13,568 bases of DNA from an uncultured Bacilli bacterium (lineage in GTDB: Bacteria > Bacillota_I > Bacilli_A > RF39 > UBA660), in the NCBI GenBank assembly GCA_947624125.1, contig CANQIY010000025.1, positions 1-13,568 of the forward strand, given 5' to 3'. The position numbers were made by a program, and so were the translations under genes. Shown piece by piece: positions 4,958 to 12,159 of the stretch. The notes beneath the pieces were generated by a model, which ran no database searches, had not been told where the DNA came from, and worked only from the letters and a program-made list of their open reading frames with translations. Every line of letters begins with the position of its first letter. Positions within the stretch are counted from its first letter, which is position 1.

Positions 4958-5908
4958 TTATATGGTAAAAATTAAAATATAATATATTAAATAAATAGTT
5001 ACCATAATTAATCCCTCTAATCTTGATATTTGCCTATTAGTTTTTGCAATTACATACAAAATAAGGGAAGATAAAACAAGCATAATAATATCGATAATTT
5101 GAAAACTAGCCGGAGTTAATCCACCATAAATGGCAATGGGAACACATAAAACCATACATATATTAAAAATATTACCCCCAATTATATTACCAATAAGGAT
5201 TTCTTGTTCTTTTTTTAAAGAAGAGACAATAGTTGTAACTAATTCCGGAAGACTTGTTCCAAAGGCAACAATAGTAAGAGAAATAATTCTTTCTGATAAG
5301 CCCATCCATTTAGCAATAAATTTTGCACTTTCAACAACTAGTTCACTGCCAATGATTACACATAATAATCCCACTAAAACTAAATATATTGTCGTACTAT
5401 TTTTATATTTTGATACTGGTTCATCTTCATCTATTTTATTTCTCGAAATTGAAAAGATATAATATAAAAAAATAGCAAAGAAAATAATAACGGCTAAAGC
5501 ATCACTTCTTGTTATACTATTTATACCTATATGGTTTATTTCATTATCTAAAAATAAAACAGCTAGTAAAGTCGATATTAAAACACAAAGAGGTAATTCT
5601 TTCCTAATCGTATTATGTTTGACAACAATGGGATGAATAACGGCTCCAATACCTAAAACTAATAAAACATTAGTAATATTACTACCTATAACATTACCTA
5701 AAACAATGTCCGCACTACCTCTACTTAAGGCTTGAAATGATATAGCTAATTCCGGGGCACTAGTTCCAAATGCAACAATAGTAAGACCAATAAGTATTTT
5801 AGAAACTTGAAAATTTTTAGCTAAAGAAGATGCACCTTCAACAAAAATATCGGCTCCCTTAATTAAAAAAATAAACCCTAATATCAAAAATAATATCTGC
5901 CATACCAT
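4958..5908 (-). CDS. Sodium/calcium exchanger family protein (CaCA, YrbG-like)
   Basis: This is an integral membrane antiporter of the CaCA superfamily, expected to export Ca2+ in exchange for Na+ (or a related cation). Both inverted alpha repeats are clear. Repeat 1 has TIVAFGTSAPELAIS (residues about 43-57) and GNVIGSNITN (71-80). Repeat 2 has TIVAFGTSLPELVTT (212-226) and GNIIGGNIFN (240-249). The two PEL glutamates and the Asn/Ser residues form the ion site in known structures. About ten helices are predicted, with a charged cytoplasmic loop (SRNKIDEDEP) between halves. Length 316 aa is normal. An in-frame TTG at 5938 would add ten residues, but AAGGA lies 9 bases before the ATG at 5908, which is preferred. 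It follows the unknown gene at 5962-6651 by 53 bases, probably in one operon. Confidence 0.93.
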   Translation of the reverse strand: MVWQILFLILGFIFLIKGADIFVEGASSLAKNFQVSKILIGLTIVAFGTSAPELAISFQALSRGSADIVLGNVIGSNITNVLLVLGIGAVIHPIVVKHNTIRKELPLCVLISTLLAVLFLDNEINHIGINSITRSDALAVIIFFAIFLYYIFSISRNKIDEDEPVSKYKNSTTIYLVLVGLLCVIIGSELVVESAKFIAKWMGLSERIISLTIVAFGTSLPELVTTIVSSLKKEQEILIGNIIGGNIFNICMVLCVPIAIYGGLTPASFQIIDIIMLVLSSLILYVIAKTNRQISRLEGLIMVTIYLIYYILIFTI

Positions 5909-5961
5909 AATAATCAATCCTTGATTATAATATAACAAATTTTAACTATAATTGTAAACTA

Positions 5962-6651
5962 CTATTTTTTCTTAAGTCTAATAATTTGTTTACTCTCTTT
6001 AAGATTTAATACCATATCACTATCAATATTAATATTATCCATATTTATTATATAATTAAAATTATTAATTAATTTTTTTAAATATAAAGTTAAATAATTA
6101 TAATTGATTTCTAAAGCAAATAATTTTTTTATATTTTTATATTCTTTAACATTTTGAAGAGCAATTTGGTCTTTTACAGAATCATACTTAAGCACTTGTT
6201 TTTCTTTACTTATTGTTAAATCTAACGGAGTAATTATTAAATAAAAAGGTTTTATTTCATAATTACCAACGTTTAAAAATAAATCACTTTGAACTATTTT
6301 ATTAACATTACGATTAAATTCTTCCATATTGCTTAAATAAATACTAATTAAATAATTACCAAAAGGAATTAAATAACCATTTTCTATTTTGTGAAGTTTA
6401 ATTGTTTCTTTTGCACTTTTTTCTTTATTTAGATATTTTAATATATTTCTTACATGCCATTTATTTTCTAAAACATTACAATAAATTTCATAATTATCAA
6501 TATTACCTTTAATTGTATAATAAAAATCTTTTATACTATGTTCTTTACAAGTAGTAAGCATTTTTAACATATTTAAATAATATTTTTGTTTTTTATATTC
6601 TTCTCTTAAACTAAATATTAACTCTTTTATTGTAACCTTTTTATCTTTCAT
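5962..6651 (-). CDS. Protein of unknown function (229 aa)
   Basis: I do not recognise this protein. It is rich in Lys, Asn, Ile and Tyr, with no signal peptide or membrane helix. The N-terminal third looks helical and charged (EEYKKQKYYLNMLKML). The middle alternates hydrophobic strands (GYLIPFGNYLISIYL, PFYLIITPLDL), and the C-terminus is very basic (IIRLKKK). It is probably cytoplasmic. Four cysteines or fewer are present and no metal, nucleotide or DNA-binding motif is visible. GAGG is well spaced before the ATG, and a 17-base-spaced promoter lies upstream (6670-6698), so expression is credible. It is divergent from the NagZ-like gene and 53 bases upstream of the exchanger gene, with which it is probably cotranscribed. 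Confidence 0.75.
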   Translation of the reverse strand: MKDKKVTIKELIFSLREEYKKQKYYLNMLKMLTTCKEHSIKDFYYTIKGNIDNYEIYCNVLENKWHVRNILKYLNKEKSAKETIKLHKIENGYLIPFGNYLISIYLSNMEEFNRNVNKIVQSDLFLNVGNYEIKPFYLIITPLDLTISKEKQVLKYDSVKDQIALQNVKEYKNIKKLFALEINYNYLTLYLKKLINNFNYIINMDNINIDSDMVLNLKESKQIIRLKKK

Positions 6652-6669
6652 AAATACCCTCTATTATAA

Positions 6670-6698
6670 ATTATATTATAACTTATCTTTTTAAGCAA
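6670..6698 (-). promoter_or_regulatory. Promoter of the unknown gene and exchanger operon
   Basis: On the minus strand TTGCTT (6693-6698), 17 bases and TATAAT (6670-6675) are present. The -35 lies inside the AGC/GCT palindrome shared with the divergent nagZ promoter. Confidence 0.65.
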
Positions 6699-6716
6699 AA
6701 AAATCTTTTTTTTGCT
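6694..6716. repeat. A/T palindrome between divergent promoters
   Basis: AGC followed by seven A, then TC, then eight T and GCT gives a near-perfect inverted repeat. It overlaps the minus-strand -35 (6693-6698) and the extended -10 of the plus-strand promoter (6713-6721). It could be an operator coordinating both directions or simply a rigid A-tract; no regulator is visible nearby. Confidence 0.45.
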
Positions 6717-6721
6717 ATAAT
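6713..6721 (+). promoter_or_regulatory. Extended -10 promoter of the NagZ-like gene
   Basis: TGC directly precedes a perfect TATAAT (6716-6721), the TGn extended -10 form. No good -35 is seen at 17 bases, as often with this class. CGGAGG follows, 8 bases before the ATG at 6745. Confidence 0.65.
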
Positions 6722-6744
6722 ATTATTGTACGGAGGCTTTTTAT

Positions 6745-8043
6745 ATGAAAAAATTATTATTATTACTTATTTTAATAGGCATTGGGTTATTTAGTTATCG
6801 GTATTTAAAAGATAATGAAAAAGAAGTTACTATTCCTACTTATAATGTATCTGGAACTATTTTAAGTTATGATGATAATTATGTTAATTTAACTAATGAA
6901 GATGGTAATTTTAAAGTTAAAAAGAATAATATTAAGGAAAATATTGGCACCGAAATTATGTTAACTTGTAAAGGAATAAAAGAAGAAGAACAAAAATGTG
7001 AAGTAACAGAATATAAAGTATTAAAAGAAAATGAAGATTTATTTAGTGATTATTATGATGAAGCCCAAGAAATGCTTAAAAAAATGACTTTAGATGAAAA
7101 AATTGGGCAACTTTTATTAGTAAGATATTATGATAATATGAATGACATCATAATTGATTATCATATAGGTGGGGTTATTTATTTTGAAAAAGATTTTAAA
7201 AATAAAACTAAAGAAGCTGTTATAGAGATGATAAAAGGAAATCAAGAAGCTAGCGCTATTCCTCTTCTTACTGCCATTGATGAAGAAGGGGGTAAAGTAT
7301 CAAGACTTAGTAGTAATAAAAATATTGTTAGTACACCTTTTTTATCTCCTCAAGATTTATATAAAAAGAATGGGTTTACCGCAATTGAAGAAGATGTTAA
7401 AAATAAAAGTGCTGTTTTAAATGAGTTAGGGCTAAATTTAAATTTAGCTCCGGTTGTTGATGTTTCAACTAACCCTAAAGATTATATCTATAATCGTACT
7501 TTAGGGCTTGATACCAATAGCACTATGATTTATGCTGAAACAGTTATAAAAGCTAGTAAAGATACTAATGTATCTTATACCCTTAAACATTTTCCGGGTT
7601 ATGGTAATAATTTAGATACTCATGTTTCTTCATCTATTAGTAATAAAAGTTTAGAAGATATTATGACTTATGATTTACCTCCTTTTAAAAGTGGTATTGA
7701 AGCTGGGGCGGAAGCTGTAATGGTTAGTCATAATATCATTACTAGTATCGATAAAGATAATCCTTCTTCTCTTTCTAAAAATATTCATGACTTACTTAAA
7801 AATAATTTAAATTTTACCGGTATTACTATTACCGATGATTTAAGTATGGGAGCTTTAAAAAATATTGGTAATGTTGATGTTAAATCTCTTCTTGCTGGTA
7901 ATGATATTTTAATAACCTCTGATTATAAAACAAGTTTTAATAATATTAAACTAGGTGTAGAAAATAATATTATTACTGAAGATAATATTAATGACATTGT
8001 AATGAAAATATTAGCTTGGAAATATTATAAAAAATTATTATAA
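6745..8043 (+). CDS. nagZ: Membrane-anchored GH3 beta-N-acetylhexosaminidase (NagZ-like)
   Basis: Glycoside hydrolase family 3 enzymes of this type cleave terminal N-acetylglucosamine from muropeptides in peptidoglycan turnover. An N-terminal hydrophobic helix (residues 3-17) without a lipobox Cys anchors it outside the membrane. A small beta-rich region follows (about 30-95, with two Cys at 75 and 85), then the GH3 barrel: MTLDEKIGQLLLVR (114-127), AIDEEGGKVSRL (177-188), LNLAPVVDV (232-240), KHFPGYGN with a DTH triad (281-293) and TITDDLSMGA (361-370). D364 is the probable nucleophile and H293 of the NagZ loop the probable acid/base partner. At 432 aa it lacks the C-terminal GH3 domain, as is normal for single-domain NagZ. 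The CGGAGG site is strong. The gene is followed at once by the hairpin that overlaps tspO. Confidence 0.9.
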   Translation: MKKLLLLLILIGIGLFSYRYLKDNEKEVTIPTYNVSGTILSYDDNYVNLTNEDGNFKVKKNNIKENIGTEIMLTCKGIKEEEQKCEVTEYKVLKENEDLFSDYYDEAQEMLKKMTLDEKIGQLLLVRYYDNMNDIIIDYHIGGVIYFEKDFKNKTKEAVIEMIKGNQEASAIPLLTAIDEEGGKVSRLSSNKNIVSTPFLSPQDLYKKNGFTAIEEDVKNKSAVLNELGLNLNLAPVVDVSTNPKDYIYNRTLGLDTNSTMIYAETVIKASKDTNVSYTLKHFPGYGNNLDTHVSSSISNKSLEDIMTYDLPPFKSGIEAGAEAVMVSHNIITSIDKDNPSSLSKNIHDLLKNNLNFTGITITDDLSMGALKNIGNVDVKSLLAGNDILITSDYKTSFNNIKLGVENNIITEDNINDIVMKILAWKYYKKLL

Positions 8044-8054
8044 ATTCTAAAAAT

Positions 8055-8105
8055 AATTAGTTTGCATATCATTTATTAGGTGATACATATGCAAACTAAT
8101 TTTTT
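8055..8105 (+). promoter_or_regulatory. Hairpin enclosing the tspO ribosome site and start codon
   Basis: AATTAGTTTGCATAT (8055-8069) and ATATGCAAACTAATT (8087-8101) form a perfect 15-bp stem with a 17-base loop, followed by a run of six T ending at 8105. The loop carries the Shine-Dalgarno (AGGTGAT, 8078-8084) and the 3' arm carries the tspO ATG (8089-8091) and its first codons. The element looks like an intrinsic terminator of nagZ lying inside the start of tspO, or a translational lock, or both. A shorter protein start is unlikely, because the first tspO helix begins just after. Confidence 0.7.
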
Positions 8106-8547
8106 AAAAAATCTTTTTTATTTAGCTCTTCCATTGTTTTTAGGTTCCATAATAGGTTTAATTATTTCAGGTAGTATAGATTATCCTTTCTTAAAACAAC
8201 CTCCTTTATCTCCTCCAAGTTATCTTTTTCCTATTATGTGGTCAATTATTTATATTCTTCTTGGTATTTCCTTTTATCTTTATCAAAATAAAGGAATTCC
8301 AAATAAAACATTAGATAAAGTATATTATTATTCATTAGCTATTAATCTTTTATGGTCTATATTCTTCTTTATTTTAAAATGGCGTTTATTTACGGTTATA
8401 TGGACTATTCTTTTATTAGGTTCTGTAATCTATCTTCTTTATTTATATTTTAAATATTATAAACCATCTTTTTATTTAAATCTTCTTTACCTATTATGGG
8501 TTATATTTGCAACATATTTAACAATAGGTATTGCTATATTAAACTAA
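8089..8547 (+). CDS. tspO: TspO/MBR family membrane protein
   Basis: The 152-residue product has five predicted membrane helices and the TspO signatures: PLFLGSIIGLI in helix 1, the KQPPLSPPSYLFPIMWSIIY loop and helix 2 (P38-Y55), NLLWSIFFF in helix 3 and LYLLWVIFATYLTIGIA in helix 5. TspO proteins bind porphyrins and other hydrophobic ligands and are tied to stress and tetrapyrrole handling; the bacterial role is unsettled. The ATG at 8089 is chosen because AGGTGAT sits 4-6 bases before it; an in-frame GTG at 8080 falls inside that ribosome site. The start codon lies in the arm of a 15-bp hairpin, so expression should be conditional. The gene is 45 bases after nagZ and shares a bidirectional terminator with yugP. 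Confidence 0.92.
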   Translation: MQTNFLKNLFYLALPLFLGSIIGLIISGSIDYPFLKQPPLSPPSYLFPIMWSIIYILLGISFYLYQNKGIPNKTLDKVYYYSLAINLLWSIFFFILKWRLFTVIWTILLLGSVIYLLYLYFKYYKPSFYLNLLYLLWVIFATYLTIGIAILN

Positions 8548-8576
8548 AAAAATTCCTTTCAATAGGAATTTTTTTT
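8546..8576. terminator. Bidirectional terminator between tspO and yugP
   Basis: AAAAAAATTCCT (8546-8557) and AGGAATTTTTTT (8564-8575) are perfect inverted repeats with a 6-base loop. Each strand ends the hairpin in a T tract. It begins one base before the end of the tspO stop codon and overlaps the yugP stop codon (8575-8577), serving both convergent genes. Confidence 0.85.
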
Positions 8577-9264
8577 AACGATTATCATCATTCATATTAA
8601 ATAAAATTAGTAACCGAACTATTTCTAAAATCGATGTTAAAACTGAAGCTACATAAGTTAGAGCCGCAGACAATAGCATTTTCCGAACTCCTTCTTTTTC
8701 ATCTTGGGAACACAATTTTAATTTTTCTAATTCTTTTTTTCCTCTTTTACTAGCGTCAAATTCAACAGGTAAAGTAACAAGTTGAAATAATAAAGAAAGA
8801 CTAATAAGACCAATTCCAAAAAGGAAAATTCGAAAATAAGAAGTAAATAAGCCTATCATAATAACTATCCAAGAAAAAGAAGAAACTAGATTTACTACTG
8901 GTACTAAAAAACTTCTTATTTTCATAAAAGTATATCCTTCTTTATCTTGAATAGCATGCCCACATTCATGAGCAGCGACAGCTAAAGAAGCAATAGTCTC
9001 CCCATGAAAAATATCCTTACTTAGTTTGATTACTTTTCTTGTTGGGTCATAATGGTCAGTTAATTCTCCACTTGTTTCTACGACATATATATCTTCTAAA
9101 CCATTTGCATCTAAAATTTTCCTAGCTACTTCAAAACCGGATATTTTTTTCTTATTATCTTCTTTTTTATATTTACCATAAGAAAGACTAATATTGATTT
9201 GTGCAACAATTGGTATTAAAACAATAACGACATAAAGTAAAATATTTAATAAACTAGCATCCAT
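8575..9264 (-). CDS. yugP: YugP-type membrane zinc metallopeptidase
   Basis: A membrane protein with the zinc-protease motif HECGH (residues 99-103) and a likely third ligand, Glu168, in LPVEFDASKR. Helices lie at about 5-25, 120-140, 145-165 and near the C-terminus (201-222). The motifs GELTDHYDPTRKVIKLS, ASLAVAAHECGHAIQDK and LTYVASVLTSILE are those of the Zn_peptidase_2 (YugP) family, and 229 aa is full length. Substrates are unknown; membrane protein quality control is a reasonable guess. The ATG is one base from the cysS stop codon, and the GAGGTGAT ribosome site lies inside the cysS end, so translation is probably coupled to cysS. In Bacillus, cysS is usually followed by mrnC and rlmB; here yugP takes that place. 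Confidence 0.92.
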   Translation of the reverse strand: MDASLLNILLYVVIVLIPIVAQINISLSYGKYKKEDNKKKISGFEVARKILDANGLEDIYVVETSGELTDHYDPTRKVIKLSKDIFHGETIASLAVAAHECGHAIQDKEGYTFMKIRSFLVPVVNLVSSFSWIVIMIGLFTSYFRIFLFGIGLISLSLLFQLVTLPVEFDASKRGKKELEKLKLCSQDEKEGVRKMLLSAALTYVASVLTSILEIVRLLILFNMNDDNR

Positions 9265-9265
9265 T

Positions 9266-10651
9266 CTACATCACCTCAAAAATTGTGCCATCCTTTGTAT
9301 CTTTTAATATTATACCCATTTCTTTTAATTCATCTCTAATTTTATCAGAGGTAGCATAATCTTTATTCTTTTTAGCTTCATTTCTTTCAGCTATTTTTTC
9401 TTTAATTAATTCTTCATCTATTTCTTTTTTATTTTCTTTTAATAAATCTAAACTTAAAACCGTATCAAAATTAGCAATTAAATTTCTTTTAGTTATATCA
9501 TTGCAATCACTTTTTAAAACGTCATATATAATAGACAAAGCATTTGCAGTATTTAAATCATTTTCTAAACAAGCTTGAAATTTTTCTTTATACATTACCA
9601 TTTTATCTTCTTCAATATTACCTTCATTTTTAAGTTTAGCAATACTTTTTTTTAATTTTTTATAAGCCGTTTCGGCTCCATCTAAAGAATGATAAGAAAA
9701 TGTTAATTGTTTACGATAATGACTTTGTAAACATAGAAAACGATAACTTAAAGGATTATATCCTTTATCAATAAGGGTTGAAACTGTTAAAGTCTCGCCC
9801 TTACTTTTACTCATTTTGCCACTTTCATCATTTAAATGTTCACCATGCACCCAATAATGGCACCAAGAATGACCAAGATAACTCTCTGACTGAGCTATTT
9901 CATTCGTATGATGAGGAAAAATATTATCAACACCACCACAGTGAATATCTAAATATTCTCCTAAATATTTAATACTTATTCCCGAACATTCAATATGCCA
10001 TCCCGGATAACCTTCTCCAAAAGGACTATCCCACTTTAATTCTTGACTATCAAATTTACTTTTGGTAAACCATAAAACAAAATCGGCTTTATTCTTTTTA
10101 TTTCCATCTACTTCTACGGTATCTCTTACTCCACCAATTAAATCATCAGCTTCTTGATTAGTTAACGTATAATAATTCTTTAATTTTGAAGTATCAAAAT
10201 AAATATTACCCCCGCTTTTATAAGCATAACCAAGAGCTAATAATTTTTGAATTATTTTAATGTATTCATCGATATTTTCTGTTGCGGGACTAATAATGGC
10301 TGGTTTTTTGATATTTAATAATTCAAAATCTTTAAAAAAAGCATCAGTATAAAATTTAGCAATTTCTAAAACACTTTTATGTTGTTCTTTAGCACTTTTT
10401 ACCATTTTATCATCACCAAAATCGGCATCACTAGATAAATGACCAACATCGGTTATATTCATGCATCTTTTGACCTTAAAACCTACGTAATTTAAACTTT
10501 TTTCTAAAACATCTTCCATAATATAAGTTCTTAAATTACCGATGTGCGCATAATGATAAACAGTAGGCCCACAAGTATACATCGTTACTTCGTCTTTATG
10601 CCATGGTGTAAATAATTCTCTTTTTCTACTTAATGTATTATATAAATACAT
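9266..10651 (-). CDS. cysS: Cysteine--tRNA ligase
   Basis: Charges tRNA-Cys with cysteine in the cytoplasm. The class I signatures are both present: HIGN (residues 36-39, in YAHIGNLRTY) and KMSKS (279-283, in SGKMSKSKGE). The cysteine-selecting zinc ligands are visible: C27 (TCGPTVY), C222 (GWHIECSGIS), H247 and E251 (PHHTNEIAQSE). Length 461 aa is typical. A strong AAAGGAG is spaced 5-6 bases from the ATG. Only 13 bases separate it from gltX upstream and one base from yugP downstream, indicating a gltX-cysS-yugP transcript. The gap before it is too short for a T-box leader. Confidence 0.97.
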   Translation of the reverse strand: MYLYNTLSRKRELFTPWHKDEVTMYTCGPTVYHYAHIGNLRTYIMEDVLEKSLNYVGFKVKRCMNITDVGHLSSDADFGDDKMVKSAKEQHKSVLEIAKFYTDAFFKDFELLNIKKPAIISPATENIDEYIKIIQKLLALGYAYKSGGNIYFDTSKLKNYYTLTNQEADDLIGGVRDTVEVDGNKKNKADFVLWFTKSKFDSQELKWDSPFGEGYPGWHIECSGISIKYLGEYLDIHCGGVDNIFPHHTNEIAQSESYLGHSWCHYWVHGEHLNDESGKMSKSKGETLTVSTLIDKGYNPLSYRFLCLQSHYRKQLTFSYHSLDGAETAYKKLKKSIAKLKNEGNIEEDKMVMYKEKFQACLENDLNTANALSIIYDVLKSDCNDITKRNLIANFDTVLSLDLLKENKKEIDEELIKEKIAERNEAKKNKDYATSDKIRDELKEMGIILKDTKDGTIFEVM

Positions 10652-10664
10652 AAAATCTCCTTTC

Positions 10665-12086
10665 TTAATTACTTAATCTTTTTAAAACTTTTTCTCTTCC
10701 TAATAAATAAATTTCATCCGGAAGTTCAGGACCATGCTCAACACCACTTATTTTAATTCTAATTGGCATGTATAATAATTTTCCTTTAACTCCTGTTTTT
10801 TCTTTAACAATTTCAATAACTTCCGTAATTTTTGCAGGATGCCAGTCTTCTAATTTGGCTAATTCTTCATAATAAGTTTTAATAACTAAGTCAATATTTT
10901 CATCACTTTTCATAAATTCTTGTAATTCACTACTAATATTTATTTCTTCATTAAAGAAAATATTAACAAGTTCATTAATTTCTTTACCATAACTTAAATG
11001 ATTTTTATAAATTAAAAGTAATTTATTGACCCATTCTTCACTTTTATTACTAACATCAAGAGTTAAAAAAGGTCTTACAAACTTAATATAATCTTCATCA
11101 TTCATCTCTTTAATATATTTTTGATTAAACCATTTTAACTTTTTAACATCATAACTACTTGAAGATTTACTAATTCTTTTTTCATCAAAAGCAGAAGCAA
11201 GTTCATCCATTGTAAATATTTCTTTATTATCACTTGGACTCCATCCTAATAAAACTAAATAGTTAACTATAGCACTTGGTAAATACCCATCTTCATATAA
11301 ATCCATGAAAGAAGCATCACCATTTCGTTTGGAAAGTTTATTACCATCTTCACCTAAAACCATGGCAACATGAATATAAGTTGGTTTTTCCCAACCAAAT
11401 GCATCATATAAAAGATTATATTTAGCGGTTTGGTCAAGATATTCTTTACCTCTTATAACATGCGTAATAGCCATTAAATGGTCATCTATTACGTTAGCAA
11501 AATTGTAAGTTGGAAAACCATCACTCTTTAAAAGAATTTGGTCATCTAAAATACTATTATCTATTTTAATTTTCCCATAGACAACGTCTTCAACAATTGT
11601 TGTTCCCGTTTTAGGCATTTTTTGTCTAATAACATATGGAACACCATTTCTTAAGTTTTCTTCAATTTTTTCTTTACTTAATCTAGAACATCTTCCATCA
11701 TATAAAAAAGGTTTCTTTCTTGCATTAGCTTTTTCCCGCATACTATTTAATTCTTCTTCTGTACAAAAACAATAATAAGCTTCATTTTTTTCTACTAATT
11801 CTAAAGCATATTTTTTATAGATTTCTTTTCTTTCACTTTGAATATAAGGGCCATAACTTCCTTCATTTAATGGTCCTTCATCGATTTTAAAACCACATAA
11901 ATTTAATGTTTTATAAATGAAATCAATGGCTCCCTCTACTTTTCTATTTTGGTCCGTATCTTCAATTCTTAAAATAAAATCACCATCATATTTTTTAGCT
12001 ACAAGATATTCAAATATAGCCGTTCTTAAATTACCTATATGCATAAATCCAGTTGGGGATGGAGCAAATCTTGTTCTTACTTTCAT
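10665..12086 (-). CDS. gltX: Glutamate--tRNA ligase
   Basis: Charges tRNA-Glu with glutamate; in many Bacillota the enzyme also mischarges tRNA-Gln for later amidation, which this window cannot decide. The motifs are RFAPSPTGFMHIGNLRTA (HIGN at 16-19) and KLSKR (250-254). A zinc-knuckle-like YCFC (C106, C108) and C133 in YDGRCSRLS are present, as is RIEDTDQNR. The C-terminal anticodon-binding helical region is complete; 473 aa is normal. AAGGA is spaced 9 bases from the ATG. It heads the gltX-cysS-yugP run. Only 73 bases lie between it and the surface gene upstream, with an extended -10 promoter and no room for a T-box. Confidence 0.97.
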   Translation of the reverse strand: MKVRTRFAPSPTGFMHIGNLRTAIFEYLVAKKYDGDFILRIEDTDQNRKVEGAIDFIYKTLNLCGFKIDEGPLNEGSYGPYIQSERKEIYKKYALELVEKNEAYYCFCTEEELNSMREKANARKKPFLYDGRCSRLSKEKIEENLRNGVPYVIRQKMPKTGTTIVEDVVYGKIKIDNSILDDQILLKSDGFPTYNFANVIDDHLMAITHVIRGKEYLDQTAKYNLLYDAFGWEKPTYIHVAMVLGEDGNKLSKRNGDASFMDLYEDGYLPSAIVNYLVLLGWSPSDNKEIFTMDELASAFDEKRISKSSSSYDVKKLKWFNQKYIKEMNDEDYIKFVRPFLTLDVSNKSEEWVNKLLLIYKNHLSYGKEINELVNIFFNEEINISSELQEFMKSDENIDLVIKTYYEELAKLEDWHPAKITEVIEIVKEKTGVKGKLLYMPIRIKISGVEHGPELPDEIYLLGREKVLKRLSN

Positions 12087-12107
12087 AAATCCACTTCCTT
12101 ACCCAAT

Positions 12108-12116
12108 ATTCTACCA
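12108..12116 (-). promoter_or_regulatory. Extended -10 promoter of gltX
   Basis: On the minus strand TGG directly precedes TAGAAT (complement of 12108-12113), an extended -10 form. The best -35 candidate upstream (TGAAAA) is weak. An 8-bp AT-only inverted repeat at 12136-12155 lies further upstream. It lacks a T tail and is not a convincing terminator for the preceding surface gene. Confidence 0.5.
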
Positions 12117-12159
12117 TATAATTTCATTTTTTTCATTAAAATACCTTTATTTTAAGTTA

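Noticed and set aside
5130..5462. Plus-strand 110-codon frame inside the exchanger gene
   Set aside because: Antisense to conserved CaCA motifs; no ribosome site or promoter.
5924..5929. TATAAT on the minus strand just upstream of the exchanger gene
   Set aside because: A start from it would begin at or past the Shine-Dalgarno site (5918-5923), and no -35 is correctly placed, so it is probably chance in AT-rich DNA.
12087..12159. T-box or other riboswitch upstream of gltX
   Set aside because: Only 73 bases are available, with no specifier stem or T-box sequence; only a promoter and an AT-only inverted repeat are seen.
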